Positions 52,674-60,963 of a DNA stretch of 64,000 bases are shown here, piece by piece (position 1 is the first letter of the stretch; the number at the start of each line of letters is the position of its first letter). Below the pieces are notes generated by a model. The model saw only the letters and a program-made list of their open reading frames with translations, had not been told where the DNA came from and did no database searches. Source of the DNA: UBA12170 sp964293475 (lineage in GTDB: Bacteria > Bacteroidota > Bacteroidia > Bacteroidales > UBA12170); assembly GCA_964293475.1 (NCBI GenBank), contig CAXYYJ010000014.1, positions 1 through 64,000 on the forward strand. Reading direction: 5' to 3'. Both the position numbers and the translations under genes were made by a program.

Positions 52674-53966
52674 TTAGGTTTTGCGTTTTTGTTTTTTTGC
52701 TGCGGGGAAAAGCACATTGTTCAAGATGAGTCTATAGCCCGACGAGTTGGGATGGAGTCCCAAATCGGTGGCAGGATCACCCACCATGTGACGGTAGTCT
52801 TCGGGGTCGTGGCCTCCATAAAAAGTCCAGGTTCCCTCGCCAAATTCCCCATGAATATAACGCGTTTCTCCCAATGCTTTGTTTTCTCCCAAAACGAGTA
52901 CATTGGGCTTCAATGTGTTCTTATTGAAGGCGGTGGTTTGTCCCATAAACCCCCTTACCACCATTTCGTGGTTTTGGCAAAGCATGGTGGGCACAGGGTC
53001 CCATTTGGCAGAGAATTCGAAGAGGGTGAACAGATCGTTTTTTTGTTCCACTCCGCGTTTTATAGGATCAACATCAATGTTGGATATTTCATACTCTTGT
53101 GGATTCATGCTGATTTTAAAATTGGTGAAGGCCAGGCAATTGTCGAAATTGAGTTTTTGCTGTGCCTGTGGATCAGCTGGGTCGCCATCGAACATATATT
53201 CGCAAATATCAACTCCTTCTGCGGCTAAAGCTACATCGAAGCTATCGGGAGCAGAACACATGGAAAACATATAGCCACCCCCCAAAACAAAATCTCTTAT
53301 TTTTTTTGCCACAGAAAGTTTAAGCTGCGAAACTTTTGTAAATCCCAGTGATTGAGCCGTTAGTTCAGCTTCTTTTTGATTTTCGATATACCAGGCAGCA
53401 TTTCGGTAGCGGGCCCAAAATTTACCATACTGACCGGTGAAATCCTCATGATGCAAATGGAGCCAGTCGTAGTTGAGCAATTTTTCGCTCAGTACTTCTT
53501 CGTCATAAATTACATCGTAAGGAATTTCGGCGTAGGAGAGGGCCAGCGTCACAGCATCGTCCCAGGGCTGTTTATTTTTTGGCGAATAAACAGCAATTTT
53601 GGGGGCTTTATGCAACTTCACAGCATCCATATTCATGTCGGGAGCAGCAATATCTGTCAGAATTGAGGCTGCTTGTGCATCTGCAATTACCTGATAACTT
53701 ACGCCTCTTATATTACATTCATCTTCAAAAACAGAGTTGTGAGGAAATAAAAAGCTACCGCCCCTATAATTCAACAACCAATCGATGGTCACATTCTTCG
53801 ATATAACCCAATAGGCTATCCCATAGGATTTTAGGTGATTGGTTTGGGTTTCGTCCATGGGTATCAATATATAGGCACCCTGAGCCGAGCGACTTACGAA
53901 CAGCAAAAAAAGAATCCCAATTACTGCAAGTCTGGTTTTGTATTTAAAATTGTGGATATTGGTCAT
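52674..53966 (-). CDS. Secreted protein of a Bacteroidota family, function uncertain
   Basis: The 430 aa product has a signal peptide ending about residue 30 (FLLFVSRSAQGAYILIP). The body contains a stretch resembling a class I glutamine-amidotransferase-like or ThuA-like fold (KIAVYSPKNKQPWDDAVTLAL, DFVLGGGYMFSMCSAPDSFD). I recall close relatives being named asparagine synthetase B in databases, but I see none of that enzyme's domains, and the export signal argues against it. The catalytic triad is unclear. Its start overlaps the end of dnaB by 23 bp, so the two are probably cotranscribed. Confidence 0.7.
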   Translation of the reverse strand: MTNIHNFKYKTRLAVIGILFLLFVSRSAQGAYILIPMDETQTNHLKSYGIAYWVISKNVTIDWLLNYRGGSFLFPHNSVFEDECNIRGVSYQVIADAQAASILTDIAAPDMNMDAVKLHKAPKIAVYSPKNKQPWDDAVTLALSYAEIPYDVIYDEEVLSEKLLNYDWLHLHHEDFTGQYGKFWARYRNAAWYIENQKEAELTAQSLGFTKVSQLKLSVAKKIRDFVLGGGYMFSMCSAPDSFDVALAAEGVDICEYMFDGDPADPQAQQKLNFDNCLAFTNFKISMNPQEYEISNIDVDPIKRGVEQKNDLFTLFEFSAKWDPVPTMLCQNHEMVVRGFMGQTTAFNKNTLKPNVLVLGENKALGETRYIHGEFGEGTWTFYGGHDPEDYRHMVGDPATDLGLHPNSSGYRLILNNVLFPAAKKQKRKT

Positions 53967-55518
53967 TGGTAAGTGGTTGTTCTGTGAAAGATGGATCGTC
54001 GGGTATATCGTCCATTTTGCTTTTTACCCGCTTTGTATTTCCCGTGGATTCGAAATCATCGTTGGGATTCATGGAACCATAAGATTTAATTTCGAAGGAA
54101 TTCAAATCTGTAAATTTGATAAATTGGCCCACAAACCTTAGATAAACAGAATCCAGAGAACCATTACGGTGTTTTGCAATGATGATTTCGCCTTTTCCTT
54201 TGGTGTCGACATTGTTATCGTCTTCGGTAATTCCGTAATATTCAGGGCGATAAATAAACAGAACAATATCGGCATCCTGTTCAATGGCACCCGATTCGCG
54301 AAGGTCGGAAAGTTGTGGCTTTTTCAACCCGCCGCGGGTTTCAACCGAGCGGTTGAGCTGCGAGAGCACCAAAACCGGTACATTGAGCTCTTTGGCCAAA
54401 GCTTTAAGTGAGCGTGAAATAGAACTGATTTCCTGTTCACGGTTTCCGGTGTTATCACCGGCACGCATAAGCTGAATATAGTCGATAACAATCAATTGAA
54501 TATGATGCTGTTCCTTGAGTCGGCGGCATTTGGCCCGAAGTTCGAAAATGGAAAGAGCAGGAGTATCGTCGATAAAGATAGCGGCGTCTTCGAGGGCTTT
54601 AATTTTTGTGTTGAGTTGTTTCCATTCGTCTTCGCGCAGTTCTCCTTTTTTGAGTTTTTCTCCGCTTATTTCAGTTTCAGAGGCAATGAGACGAGTTGCC
54701 AGCTGAACCGACGACATCTCCAGAGAGAAGAAAGCCACCGGAGAGCCTGCAATGGCAGCATTGCGGGTGAGAGAGAGTGCGAAGGCTGTTTTTCCCATAC
54801 CAGGACGCGCAGCAATAACCACCAAATCCGATTTTTGCCAACCCGCTGTAAGCCTGTCGAGTTCTGTAAATCCCGAAGGCACCCCGCGAAGTTTTCCCTC
54901 GGAGTTTTTGGCTTTTTCAATTTCTTTAATGGCTTCGAGAACCAGAGTTTTCATGTCGAGCGATTCGCGGCGGAAATTGTTCTCGCTGATGTCGAAAAGC
55001 CCTTGTTCTGCTCTGTCCAACAGGTTGAAAACGTCGGTTGAATCTTCGAAAGCATCCTTAATGGTGGAAGACGAAACACGAATCAATTCCCGTAAAATGT
55101 ATTTTTGAGCAAGAATGCGGGTATGAAATTCAATATTTGCTGTGGAACCCACCCGATTTGTCAGCTGCGAAATGTAGAATGGGCCACCCACTTCTTCCAA
55201 TTGTCCAATAACTTTGAGTTTATTGGTAACAGTCAAAATATCAATGGGTTCGGTATCGGCAAAAAGAATGCTGATGGCTTTAAAAATTTTCTGATGGGCT
55301 TCTTTGTAAAATATTTCAGGTTTTAAAATGTCGATTACAGAGGTAAGGGCATCTCTTTCCAAAAGAAGAGCTCCCAAAACAGCTTCCTCCAAATCGAGGG
55401 CCTGTGGAGGTATTCTACCCAAATCGAATGGACTTGGGGCTGTTTTATTTTTTCGCGGAGAGCCCAAATCGGTTTGAGTCAATCCATTGTTTTTATTTTG
55501 ATAATTCTGATCTTCCAT
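53944..55518 (-). CDS. dnaB: Replicative DNA helicase DnaB
   Basis: DnaB is the hexameric 5'-3' helicase of the replication fork. The 524 aa product has an N-terminal domain (about 30-140, starting RIPPQALDLEEAVLGALLLE), a linker, and a RecA-like C-terminal domain with Walker A ARPGMGKTAF, Walker B LIVIDYIQLM and the late motif SDLRESGAIEQDADIVLFIYRPEYY. No intein is present. The tail after about 485 is acidic and variable. The -7 element lies only five bases before the ATG. Confidence 0.97.
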   Translation of the reverse strand: MEDQNYQNKNNGLTQTDLGSPRKNKTAPSPFDLGRIPPQALDLEEAVLGALLLERDALTSVIDILKPEIFYKEAHQKIFKAISILFADTEPIDILTVTNKLKVIGQLEEVGGPFYISQLTNRVGSTANIEFHTRILAQKYILRELIRVSSSTIKDAFEDSTDVFNLLDRAEQGLFDISENNFRRESLDMKTLVLEAIKEIEKAKNSEGKLRGVPSGFTELDRLTAGWQKSDLVVIAARPGMGKTAFALSLTRNAAIAGSPVAFFSLEMSSVQLATRLIASETEISGEKLKKGELREDEWKQLNTKIKALEDAAIFIDDTPALSIFELRAKCRRLKEQHHIQLIVIDYIQLMRAGDNTGNREQEISSISRSLKALAKELNVPVLVLSQLNRSVETRGGLKKPQLSDLRESGAIEQDADIVLFIYRPEYYGITEDDNNVDTKGKGEIIIAKHRNGSLDSVYLRFVGQFIKFTDLNSFEIKSYGSMNPNDDFESTGNTKRVKSKMDDIPDDPSFTEQPLTNDQYPQF

Positions 55519-55523
55519 AGGTG

Positions 55524-55531
55524 CAAAAATA
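55524..55531 (-). promoter_or_regulatory. -7 promoter element of dnaB, very short leader
   Basis: CAAAAATA reads TATTTTTG on the minus strand, an exact TAnnTTTG match. Only five bases separate it from the ATG, so the mRNA would be leaderless or almost so. Confidence 0.5.
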
Positions 55532-55596
55532 CGGGATATCCAATTTTAAAAACTTGACTACTTTGGAATTTTATAAACATTGGACAAGTTTTCGGA

Positions 55597-55635
55597 GAAA
55601 AAAAGTCAGAGAATTGTTTCCAATCCCCTGACTTT
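55597..55635 (-). terminator. Terminator of the ABC export operon
   Basis: On the minus strand AAAGTCAG (55635-55628) pairs with CTGACTTT (55609-55602) and is followed by a T-run. It lies about 170 bp past the end of the membrane-fusion gene. The rest of 55519-55803 shows nothing else. Confidence 0.7.
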
Positions 55636-55803
55636 CAAAAATCCAAAAATAAATTAATCCTGTATTAAATCCTATGAAATATCCATACAAGAATCTTTAC
55701 ACAAACAGGGATTGTTTAACATGGATATTCCATCTGACAGTTAAAAATAAAATTGTAAACAGATGAAATTATTTCGTGTTTTGTTTGTTTAAAATTCTGT
55801 AAA

Positions 55804-56889
55804 TTACTGTATTTTAACGATTTTAATTTTATCGGTGGCCGAAACTCCTTCGAGCACTTCTATTTGAATACCATCGCTCAATCCGGTTTTAACCCACCGT
55901 TTTTCGAATTCCTGCGGACGGGTTTCTATTTCTACATAGGCGCTGTCTTTCTCGAATTGAAGCAGGCTTTCGTTAATAGAAAGTACCTGATCGCGGCGAT
56001 CGAGAACAATGGCTGCATTGGCGCTATATCCAGCTCTGATAAACTGGTCTTCGCGAAGTTGTACTTTGGCTCTGATTTCGAATTGAACGGCTCCATTCTC
56101 CTCTACACCTTTGGGTGAGATATGTTCTAAAAGTGCATCGAATTCAGTATTTTCAATGGCACCAATGGTAAGAATGAGCGGCATTCCTTCTTTAATTTTC
56201 CCCACTTCCGACTCGTCAATTTTCCCTTCGAAAATCATTTCGCCCATATCGGCCACAGTGGCTATGGTGGTTCCATCGTTGAAAGTATTGCTTTCGATTA
56301 CGCTGTTTCCTTCTTCCACAGGAATTTCCAGAATCATGCCTTCGATGGTGGAGGTTATCAGAGTGTTGGTGGTTGATTTTGCCTTGCTTGTTTGACCATC
56401 GCGAATGAGCTCCAGATTGCCAATGGCGGAGTTAACCTCTTCTTGCGCGTTTTGATAGTTGGTTTCTGCCTCGTCGAATTCGGAGCGGGCAATCACTTTT
56501 TTCTCAAACAACTCTTTTTGTCTGTTATAAACTGTTTCGCTGAATTTCAGCTGAATACGAGCTCTTTCCACCCGCGATTCCGCATTGTTCAAATTCACCA
56601 TATCGGGAATTATGGTAACACGGGCAATGAGGTCGCCTTTGTGCAGAATTTGTCCTTCTTCCACAAATATTTCATCGATGATACCCGAAACTTTGGGTTT
56701 GATTTCGATTTCTTTTCGTGGCTTAACGGTTCCTGTGGCGGTTGTTTTTTTAATGATATCCATCTTTGTGGCCTGAGCAGTTTCGTAAATCACAGGTTTT
56801 TCCTGCGATTTGGCCCATAGAAAATACAAGGTATAACCAAAGATTCCCAGGATTATAATTGCGATAAGTATTTTAAAAAATGCTTTCAT
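55804..56889 (-). CDS. Periplasmic adaptor (membrane fusion protein, MacA-like)
   Basis: The 361 aa product has one N-terminal membrane span (FFKILIAIIILGIFGYTLYFLW). A biotinyl-lipoyl half domain (TATGTVKPRKEIEIKPKVSG) and an alpha-helical coiled-coil hairpin (about 95-155) come next. The second lipoyl half (EGMILEIPVEEGNSVIE) and beta-barrel domains complete it. This is the adaptor of a tripartite ABC or RND exporter. It is the last gene of a leftward operon with two MacB-like permeases and an ATPase, so MacA is the best analogue. No TolC-type outer-membrane factor is in the window. Confidence 0.92.
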   Translation of the reverse strand: MKAFFKILIAIIILGIFGYTLYFLWAKSQEKPVIYETAQATKMDIIKKTTATGTVKPRKEIEIKPKVSGIIDEIFVEEGQILHKGDLIARVTIIPDMVNLNNAESRVERARIQLKFSETVYNRQKELFEKKVIARSEFDEAETNYQNAQEEVNSAIGNLELIRDGQTSKAKSTTNTLITSTIEGMILEIPVEEGNSVIESNTFNDGTTIATVADMGEMIFEGKIDESEVGKIKEGMPLILTIGAIENTEFDALLEHISPKGVEENGAVQFEIRAKVQLREDQFIRAGYSANAAIVLDRRDQVLSINESLLQFEKDSAYVEIETRPQEFEKRWVKTGLSDGIQIEVLEGVSATDKIKIVKIQ

Positions 56890-56930
56890 TGAATTTGGTT
56901 TTTAATCATTTTACAAAATTTCATATTCGT

Positions 56931-58199
56931 TTATTCGTCGCGCAAGGCGTCGATGGGTTTTATACTAACAGCTCTGTTGGCTGGAATCAATCCGGCCAAA
57001 GCGCCCGAAATAACTAAGAGAACCAGTGCCAGCACAGCCTTTTGAAAGTCAACTTCGGGGTTGTTAAACATTTGGGTATTGGCGCCAAATTTTATCAATA
57101 AATAATTGATTAGTTCGAGAATACCAACCCCCACTACCAATCCAAAATATCCGGCGAAGGAGGTAAGCATAACAGATTCAATAATAATTTGCTTCCTGAT
57201 TTGCCAGGGAGTTGCCCCCAAAGCCCGCTGAACTCCAATTTCTTTGGTTCTCTCCTTAACAATAATCAGCATAATATTGCTCACCCCAATTACGCCTGCA
57301 AAAAGAGTTCCGATGCCCACAATCCATATGAGTCCGCTGATGCCTGCAAAGAGGCGCGACATTTTCAGAAATTCTTCTTCCACATTAAAGGAACCGATGG
57401 CCCGATTGTCGTCGGGAGCAATGGCGTGGCGGCTTTTCATTACATCGGTTGCTTTTTCGAGCACCTGAGCTGCCGAATATCCCTCTTTGGCAGTTATGGA
57501 GTACCAGCCCACATTGTTTCCCATATTGTAGGTGGTTTGCATGGTGGTGAAGGGCATAAATATTTGCTGATTTTCCTCTTCAGCCTGCTGATCGTTTTTC
57601 TTGCTGCTACTCACTCCAACTATCTGAAAGAAAACCCCATTGATTTTTAAATAGTCACCTATTGGTTCTTCACCGGGACTGAACATTTCTTCGGAAACTC
57701 TTTTCCCGATGACGACAACTTTTCGTTTACCAGTAATATCATTGTCGTTGATAAAACGACCTTTAAGAATGTTTGATGGGTCAATTTTGTTGTAGTCGGG
57801 GTAATCGCCCTGAATGCTGTAGGCGGCGGTGCGTTCATTCCGAACCACATTGTTTTGTCCTTCAGAAGCAAAAACCTGTAGCCTGGGGGCTAAATATTCT
57901 ATTTCTGGAATTTGATCTTTAAGGGCCTTTGTATCATCATTATCGAATCTAACCCACCGTCCTCTCACAAAGCCTTTATAAGGCATGGTGGTTCGGTTTC
58001 CCCACATGAACATGCTGTTGGTGGCCATATCGCCCATGCCAGTGCTCACTCCATTGTGTAAACCTTTGCCTGCGCCAAGCATGACTACCAGCATGAAAAT
58101 GCCCCAGAACACTCCAAATGCAGTGAAGAAGGTACGCAGTTTATTTTGTTTCACTGTGAACCATATTTCCTGGAGTTTATCGCTATTTATGAGTTGCAT
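56931..58199 (-). CDS. MacB-like ABC transporter permease 2
   Basis: The 422 aa inner-membrane protein has an N-terminal span (LRTFFTAFGVFWGIFMLVVML), a large periplasmic MacB-core domain (about 40-280) and three C-terminal FtsX-family spans with the signature VKERTKEIGVQRALGATP. It is a paralogue of the preceding gene and lacks an ATPase domain. The two permeases probably form a heterodimer. It starts 17 bp after the upstream permease and lies 41 bp before the adaptor. The cargo may be a toxic compound or lipoprotein; the sequence does not tell. Confidence 0.93.
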   Translation of the reverse strand: MQLINSDKLQEIWFTVKQNKLRTFFTAFGVFWGIFMLVVMLGAGKGLHNGVSTGMGDMATNSMFMWGNRTTMPYKGFVRGRWVRFDNDDTKALKDQIPEIEYLAPRLQVFASEGQNNVVRNERTAAYSIQGDYPDYNKIDPSNILKGRFINDNDITGKRKVVVIGKRVSEEMFSPGEEPIGDYLKINGVFFQIVGVSSSKKNDQQAEEENQQIFMPFTTMQTTYNMGNNVGWYSITAKEGYSAAQVLEKATDVMKSRHAIAPDDNRAIGSFNVEEEFLKMSRLFAGISGLIWIVGIGTLFAGVIGVSNIMLIIVKERTKEIGVQRALGATPWQIRKQIIIESVMLTSFAGYFGLVVGVGILELINYLLIKFGANTQMFNNPEVDFQKAVLALVLLVISGALAGLIPANRAVSIKPIDALRDE

Positions 58200-58216
58200 G
58201 GTATCGTTTGTTATAA

Positions 58217-59446
58217 TTATTCATCTCTTAAAGCAACCACTGGTTTAACCGATGCGGCTTTTCGCGCTGGCACAAAACCGGCCAAAGCACCAGCAACAAT
58301 GAGAATAAAAGTAGCTCCCAAGGCCACATTGATATTTACTTCGGGGTTTGCAAAATAGCTGTCTCCCTTAAAGTTGCTGCCAACCAGTTCGAGAAGACCA
58401 ACACCAAGCACCAATCCAACATATCCCGCAAAAGCAGTAATGGCAATACTCTCCTGGAGAATGAGACTGACAATGGAGAAAGGAGTGGCACCCAATGCTT
58501 TTCTTACTCCAATTTCTTTAGTGCGTTCTTTCACCACAATCATCATAATATTGCTAACGCCTACAATTCCGGCAATGATGGTTCCTATGCCAATAAACCA
58601 GATAAAAATGCGGATGCTGGCAAATAAATCCATAAACTGCTGGTAGTTTTCGATGCTGTTGAAAATGAAAAGTGCTCTGGTATCCTGTGGATCGAATTTA
58701 AACCGCTCGGCAAGCGTTGATTTAATTTCTTCAACGGTTTTTTGACTTTCTTCGGATGAGGCATTGCCCAGCATTACCTGAATGGAATTGATGTCTTTTC
58801 CCATGCCGAAAACCATTTGTCCTGTTGATGTGGGAATGTAAATACGTTGTAAATCGCGGTCGGAGCCCGGATCGTTAAATATTCCCACCACTTTGAACGG
58901 AACGCCGCCAATATTGATATAGGCATCAATGGCGGGGCCGCCTTTAAATAATTCTTCAAAAACAATGCGCCCAATCACGGCAACTTTGCGGTTTTGGTTT
59001 TGATCGAGCTGATTCAAGAATCTCCCCTGAACCATTTCAAGGGCTTCCACATGGCCATATTCGGGGGTAATGGCAAAGATGTCGAATGTTCCGTATTCGC
59101 TTTTATAATTTACGGTGCTCACCTGCCAAATGCGGGAGCGGTTACTTGTCTTTTCTACATGGCTCAGGCTGGCCAATAAATCTTCGTCTTCGTTTTCGAA
59201 CTCGATAAAGCGTCCTGGCTTCATGCCTTTATAGGGTTTGCTGGTCACACCGCCGTTTATGGAAATATAATTTACGGCATCGCCGGCAAATTCTTTGCTA
59301 ACGCCGTTTTCCAGTCCGTAGCCCGAGCCAAGCAGAATTATGAGCATAAAAATTCCCCAGGCCACGCTAAACCCTGTTAAAAAGGTCCGCAGCTTGTTCT
59401 TTTTAATGGTCTCAAATATTTCCTGCCATTTATCGAGGTCGAACAT
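58217..59446 (-). CDS. MacB-like ABC transporter permease 1
   Basis: The 409 aa protein has the same plan: an N-terminal span (LRTFLTGFSVAWGIFMLIILL), a periplasmic MacB-core domain, and three C-terminal spans around GIGTIIAGIVGVSNIMMIVV and VKERTKEIGVRKALGATP. It opens only 10 bp after a short frame (59457-59645) and shares the operon with the ATPase at 59663-60415. It works with the second permease. Confidence 0.93.
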   Translation of the reverse strand: MFDLDKWQEIFETIKKNKLRTFLTGFSVAWGIFMLIILLGSGYGLENGVSKEFAGDAVNYISINGGVTSKPYKGMKPGRFIEFENEDEDLLASLSHVEKTSNRSRIWQVSTVNYKSEYGTFDIFAITPEYGHVEALEMVQGRFLNQLDQNQNRKVAVIGRIVFEELFKGGPAIDAYINIGGVPFKVVGIFNDPGSDRDLQRIYIPTSTGQMVFGMGKDINSIQVMLGNASSEESQKTVEEIKSTLAERFKFDPQDTRALFIFNSIENYQQFMDLFASIRIFIWFIGIGTIIAGIVGVSNIMMIVVKERTKEIGVRKALGATPFSIVSLILQESIAITAFAGYVGLVLGVGLLELVGSNFKGDSYFANPEVNINVALGATFILIVAGALAGFVPARKAASVKPVVALRDE

Positions 59447-59456
59447 ATAGTTTGTT

Positions 59457-59645
59457 TTACAGATTGTGGGGTTGAAATAGAGCTAAATTTACTTTTTGCT
59501 GAAATACAGTGTATTGGTCAACTTTTAAATCAACCTCTTCCTGCCTTGTTCTTTTGGCATAGTGCAGGTAAAACTCCCTCAACAACTGTAGTGTATCGGG
59601 AGCATTACTTGCCTGATTTGTGTTCAAAGTTTGATTGGTTTTCAT
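59457..59645 (-). CDS. Possible small protein within the ABC operon
   Basis: This 62 aa frame fills the gap between the ATPase and the first permease, 17 bp after one and 10 bp before the other, spacing typical of a real operon member. The product is polar, with no signal peptide or span, an Asn/Thr-rich start (MKTNQTLNTNQASN) and a probable central helix (TLQLLREFYLHYAKRTRQEE). I recognise no family. It could be a small transporter accessory or a non-functional remnant. Confidence 0.45.
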   Translation of the reverse strand: MKTNQTLNTNQASNAPDTLQLLREFYLHYAKRTRQEEVDLKVDQYTVFQQKVNLALFQPHNL

Positions 59646-59662
59646 GGTGATGTGTCTGGGGT

Positions 59663-60415
59663 TTATATAATTATTTCATGGTTCTGTGGTTTGGGCATCC
59701 CTTCGGACCGCAGGTTTTCCTCGCGAAATGCCTTCAGGTCGCCGTTGTAGATATTTTTCTCGATAATGCCATCCTTAAGCCAGATGATTCGGTTGGTCAT
59801 GGCGGCAATATCGTGTTCGTGGGTAACCAGGATGATGGTAATACCGGTTTCGTTGATTTCTTTTAAAATCTTCATCACTTCGTAGGAGGTGGTGGTATCG
59901 AGAGCACCGGTGGGCTCGTCGGCCAGAATAACCTTAGGTTGACCAATAAGAGCACGGGCAATGGCGAGACGTTGTTTTTGTCCGCCGCTCAACTCGTTGG
60001 GCATGTGGTTGGCCCATTCTCTCAGCCCCATTTTATCGAGATATTCCATGGCAATGAGGTTTCTTTTTTTGCGGGCTACGTTCTGATAGTAGAGCGGAAG
60101 TGCCACATTTTCCATGGCATTTTTAAAAGAAATCAGGTTAAAAGATTGAAATACAAAGCCTAACATTTTGTTTCGGTAATAGGCAGCCTTTTTCTCGTTG
60201 AGGTTTTGCATTAGGGTTCCATCCAGGTAATATTCACCCTGATCGTAGTTGTCTAAAATTCCTAAAATATTCAATAAGGTTGATTTTCCGGAGCCAGAGG
60301 AGCCCATAATGGAAACCAATTCGCCTTTTTCTATTCCCAGATTGATGCCCTTGAGCACATGCAGGGAGTTTGAGCCGGTGGTATAACTTTTATTGATATT
60401 TTTCAGACTAATCAT
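59663..60415 (-). CDS. ABC transporter ATP-binding protein (LolD/MacB type)
   Basis: The 250 aa cytoplasmic ATPase powers the two permeases that follow. It shows Walker A MGSSGSGKST, the Q-loop region GFVFQSFNLI, the ABC signature LSGGQKQRLAIARAL, Walker B VILADEPTGALD and the H-loop VTHEHD. It is first in the leftward operon. The upstream gap shows TAAACTTG (60462-60469, minus strand), one mismatch from TAnnTTTG. Confidence 0.96.
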   Translation of the reverse strand: MISLKNINKSYTTGSNSLHVLKGINLGIEKGELVSIMGSSGSGKSTLLNILGILDNYDQGEYYLDGTLMQNLNEKKAAYYRNKMLGFVFQSFNLISFKNAMENVALPLYYQNVARKKRNLIAMEYLDKMGLREWANHMPNELSGGQKQRLAIARALIGQPKVILADEPTGALDTTTSYEVMKILKEINETGITIILVTHEHDIAAMTNRIIWLKDGIIEKNIYNGDLKAFREENLRSEGMPKPQNHEIII

Positions 60416-60963
60416 TTTTCAAGCTTTTGTTCTAATGGTTCTACAATCGTGCCGTTTTGTGCAAGTTTATGTTATTCAGAGAGTTGCTATTATTGTTGGG
60501 GATGATTTAACATTATTTATGTTCATTCACTAACAACAACTGTTCACTTTCGTTCATTTTTATTTCTCCGGATATTCCATAACTTACTCGATACTACTAA
60601 GAAGCGTAAGTTGAAAGAATGTTACATGAAAAACTTATTTTTTTTGTTTTGTAAGTATTTTTTAAGGATTGGCTTAGAATAGGAAATATTCCACGACTAC
60701 GATTAGTCATTTCTTGCATGCTTTTTTGGCTAATACAGTTTCATCATTATTAAACCAATTCCAATTGATAGGTATTTTGATTAAAATTTTATAAGCCCAT
60801 GAATAATTAACCATTTATAAATAATTGATTCTTGCCACATCTTTTCAATCGCAATTCCCTTTTCCGTGTTACACTGAAATAACCAAAATGGGGTTTTTGG
60901 TAGGATTCAAAAAAAATATATCCGTAAATTTGGCCTCCCGAAAAATAATAGAAATTTTATCAT
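60416..60963. promoter_or_regulatory. Divergent control region of ABC operon and aldehyde dehydrogenase
   Basis: No gene is evident in these 548 bp of AT-rich DNA. GTTCATTCAC (60521), GTTCACTTTC (60542) and GTTCATTTTT (60552) form a cluster of GTTCA words that may be an operator. On the right, TAAATTTG (60925-60932) is an exact -7 element 31 bp before the dehydrogenase start. Confidence 0.4.
60925..60932 (+). promoter_or_regulatory. -7 promoter element of the aldehyde dehydrogenase gene
   Basis: TAAATTTG matches TAnnTTTG. A TTTG at 60896-60899 is 25 bp upstream, slightly longer than the usual spacing. Confidence 0.5.

Noticed and set aside
60416..60480. Sigma-54 site ahead of the ABC operon (GGCACG on the minus strand)
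   Set aside because: The spacing to the next TTG is wrong, so it does not fit the -24/-12 pattern.
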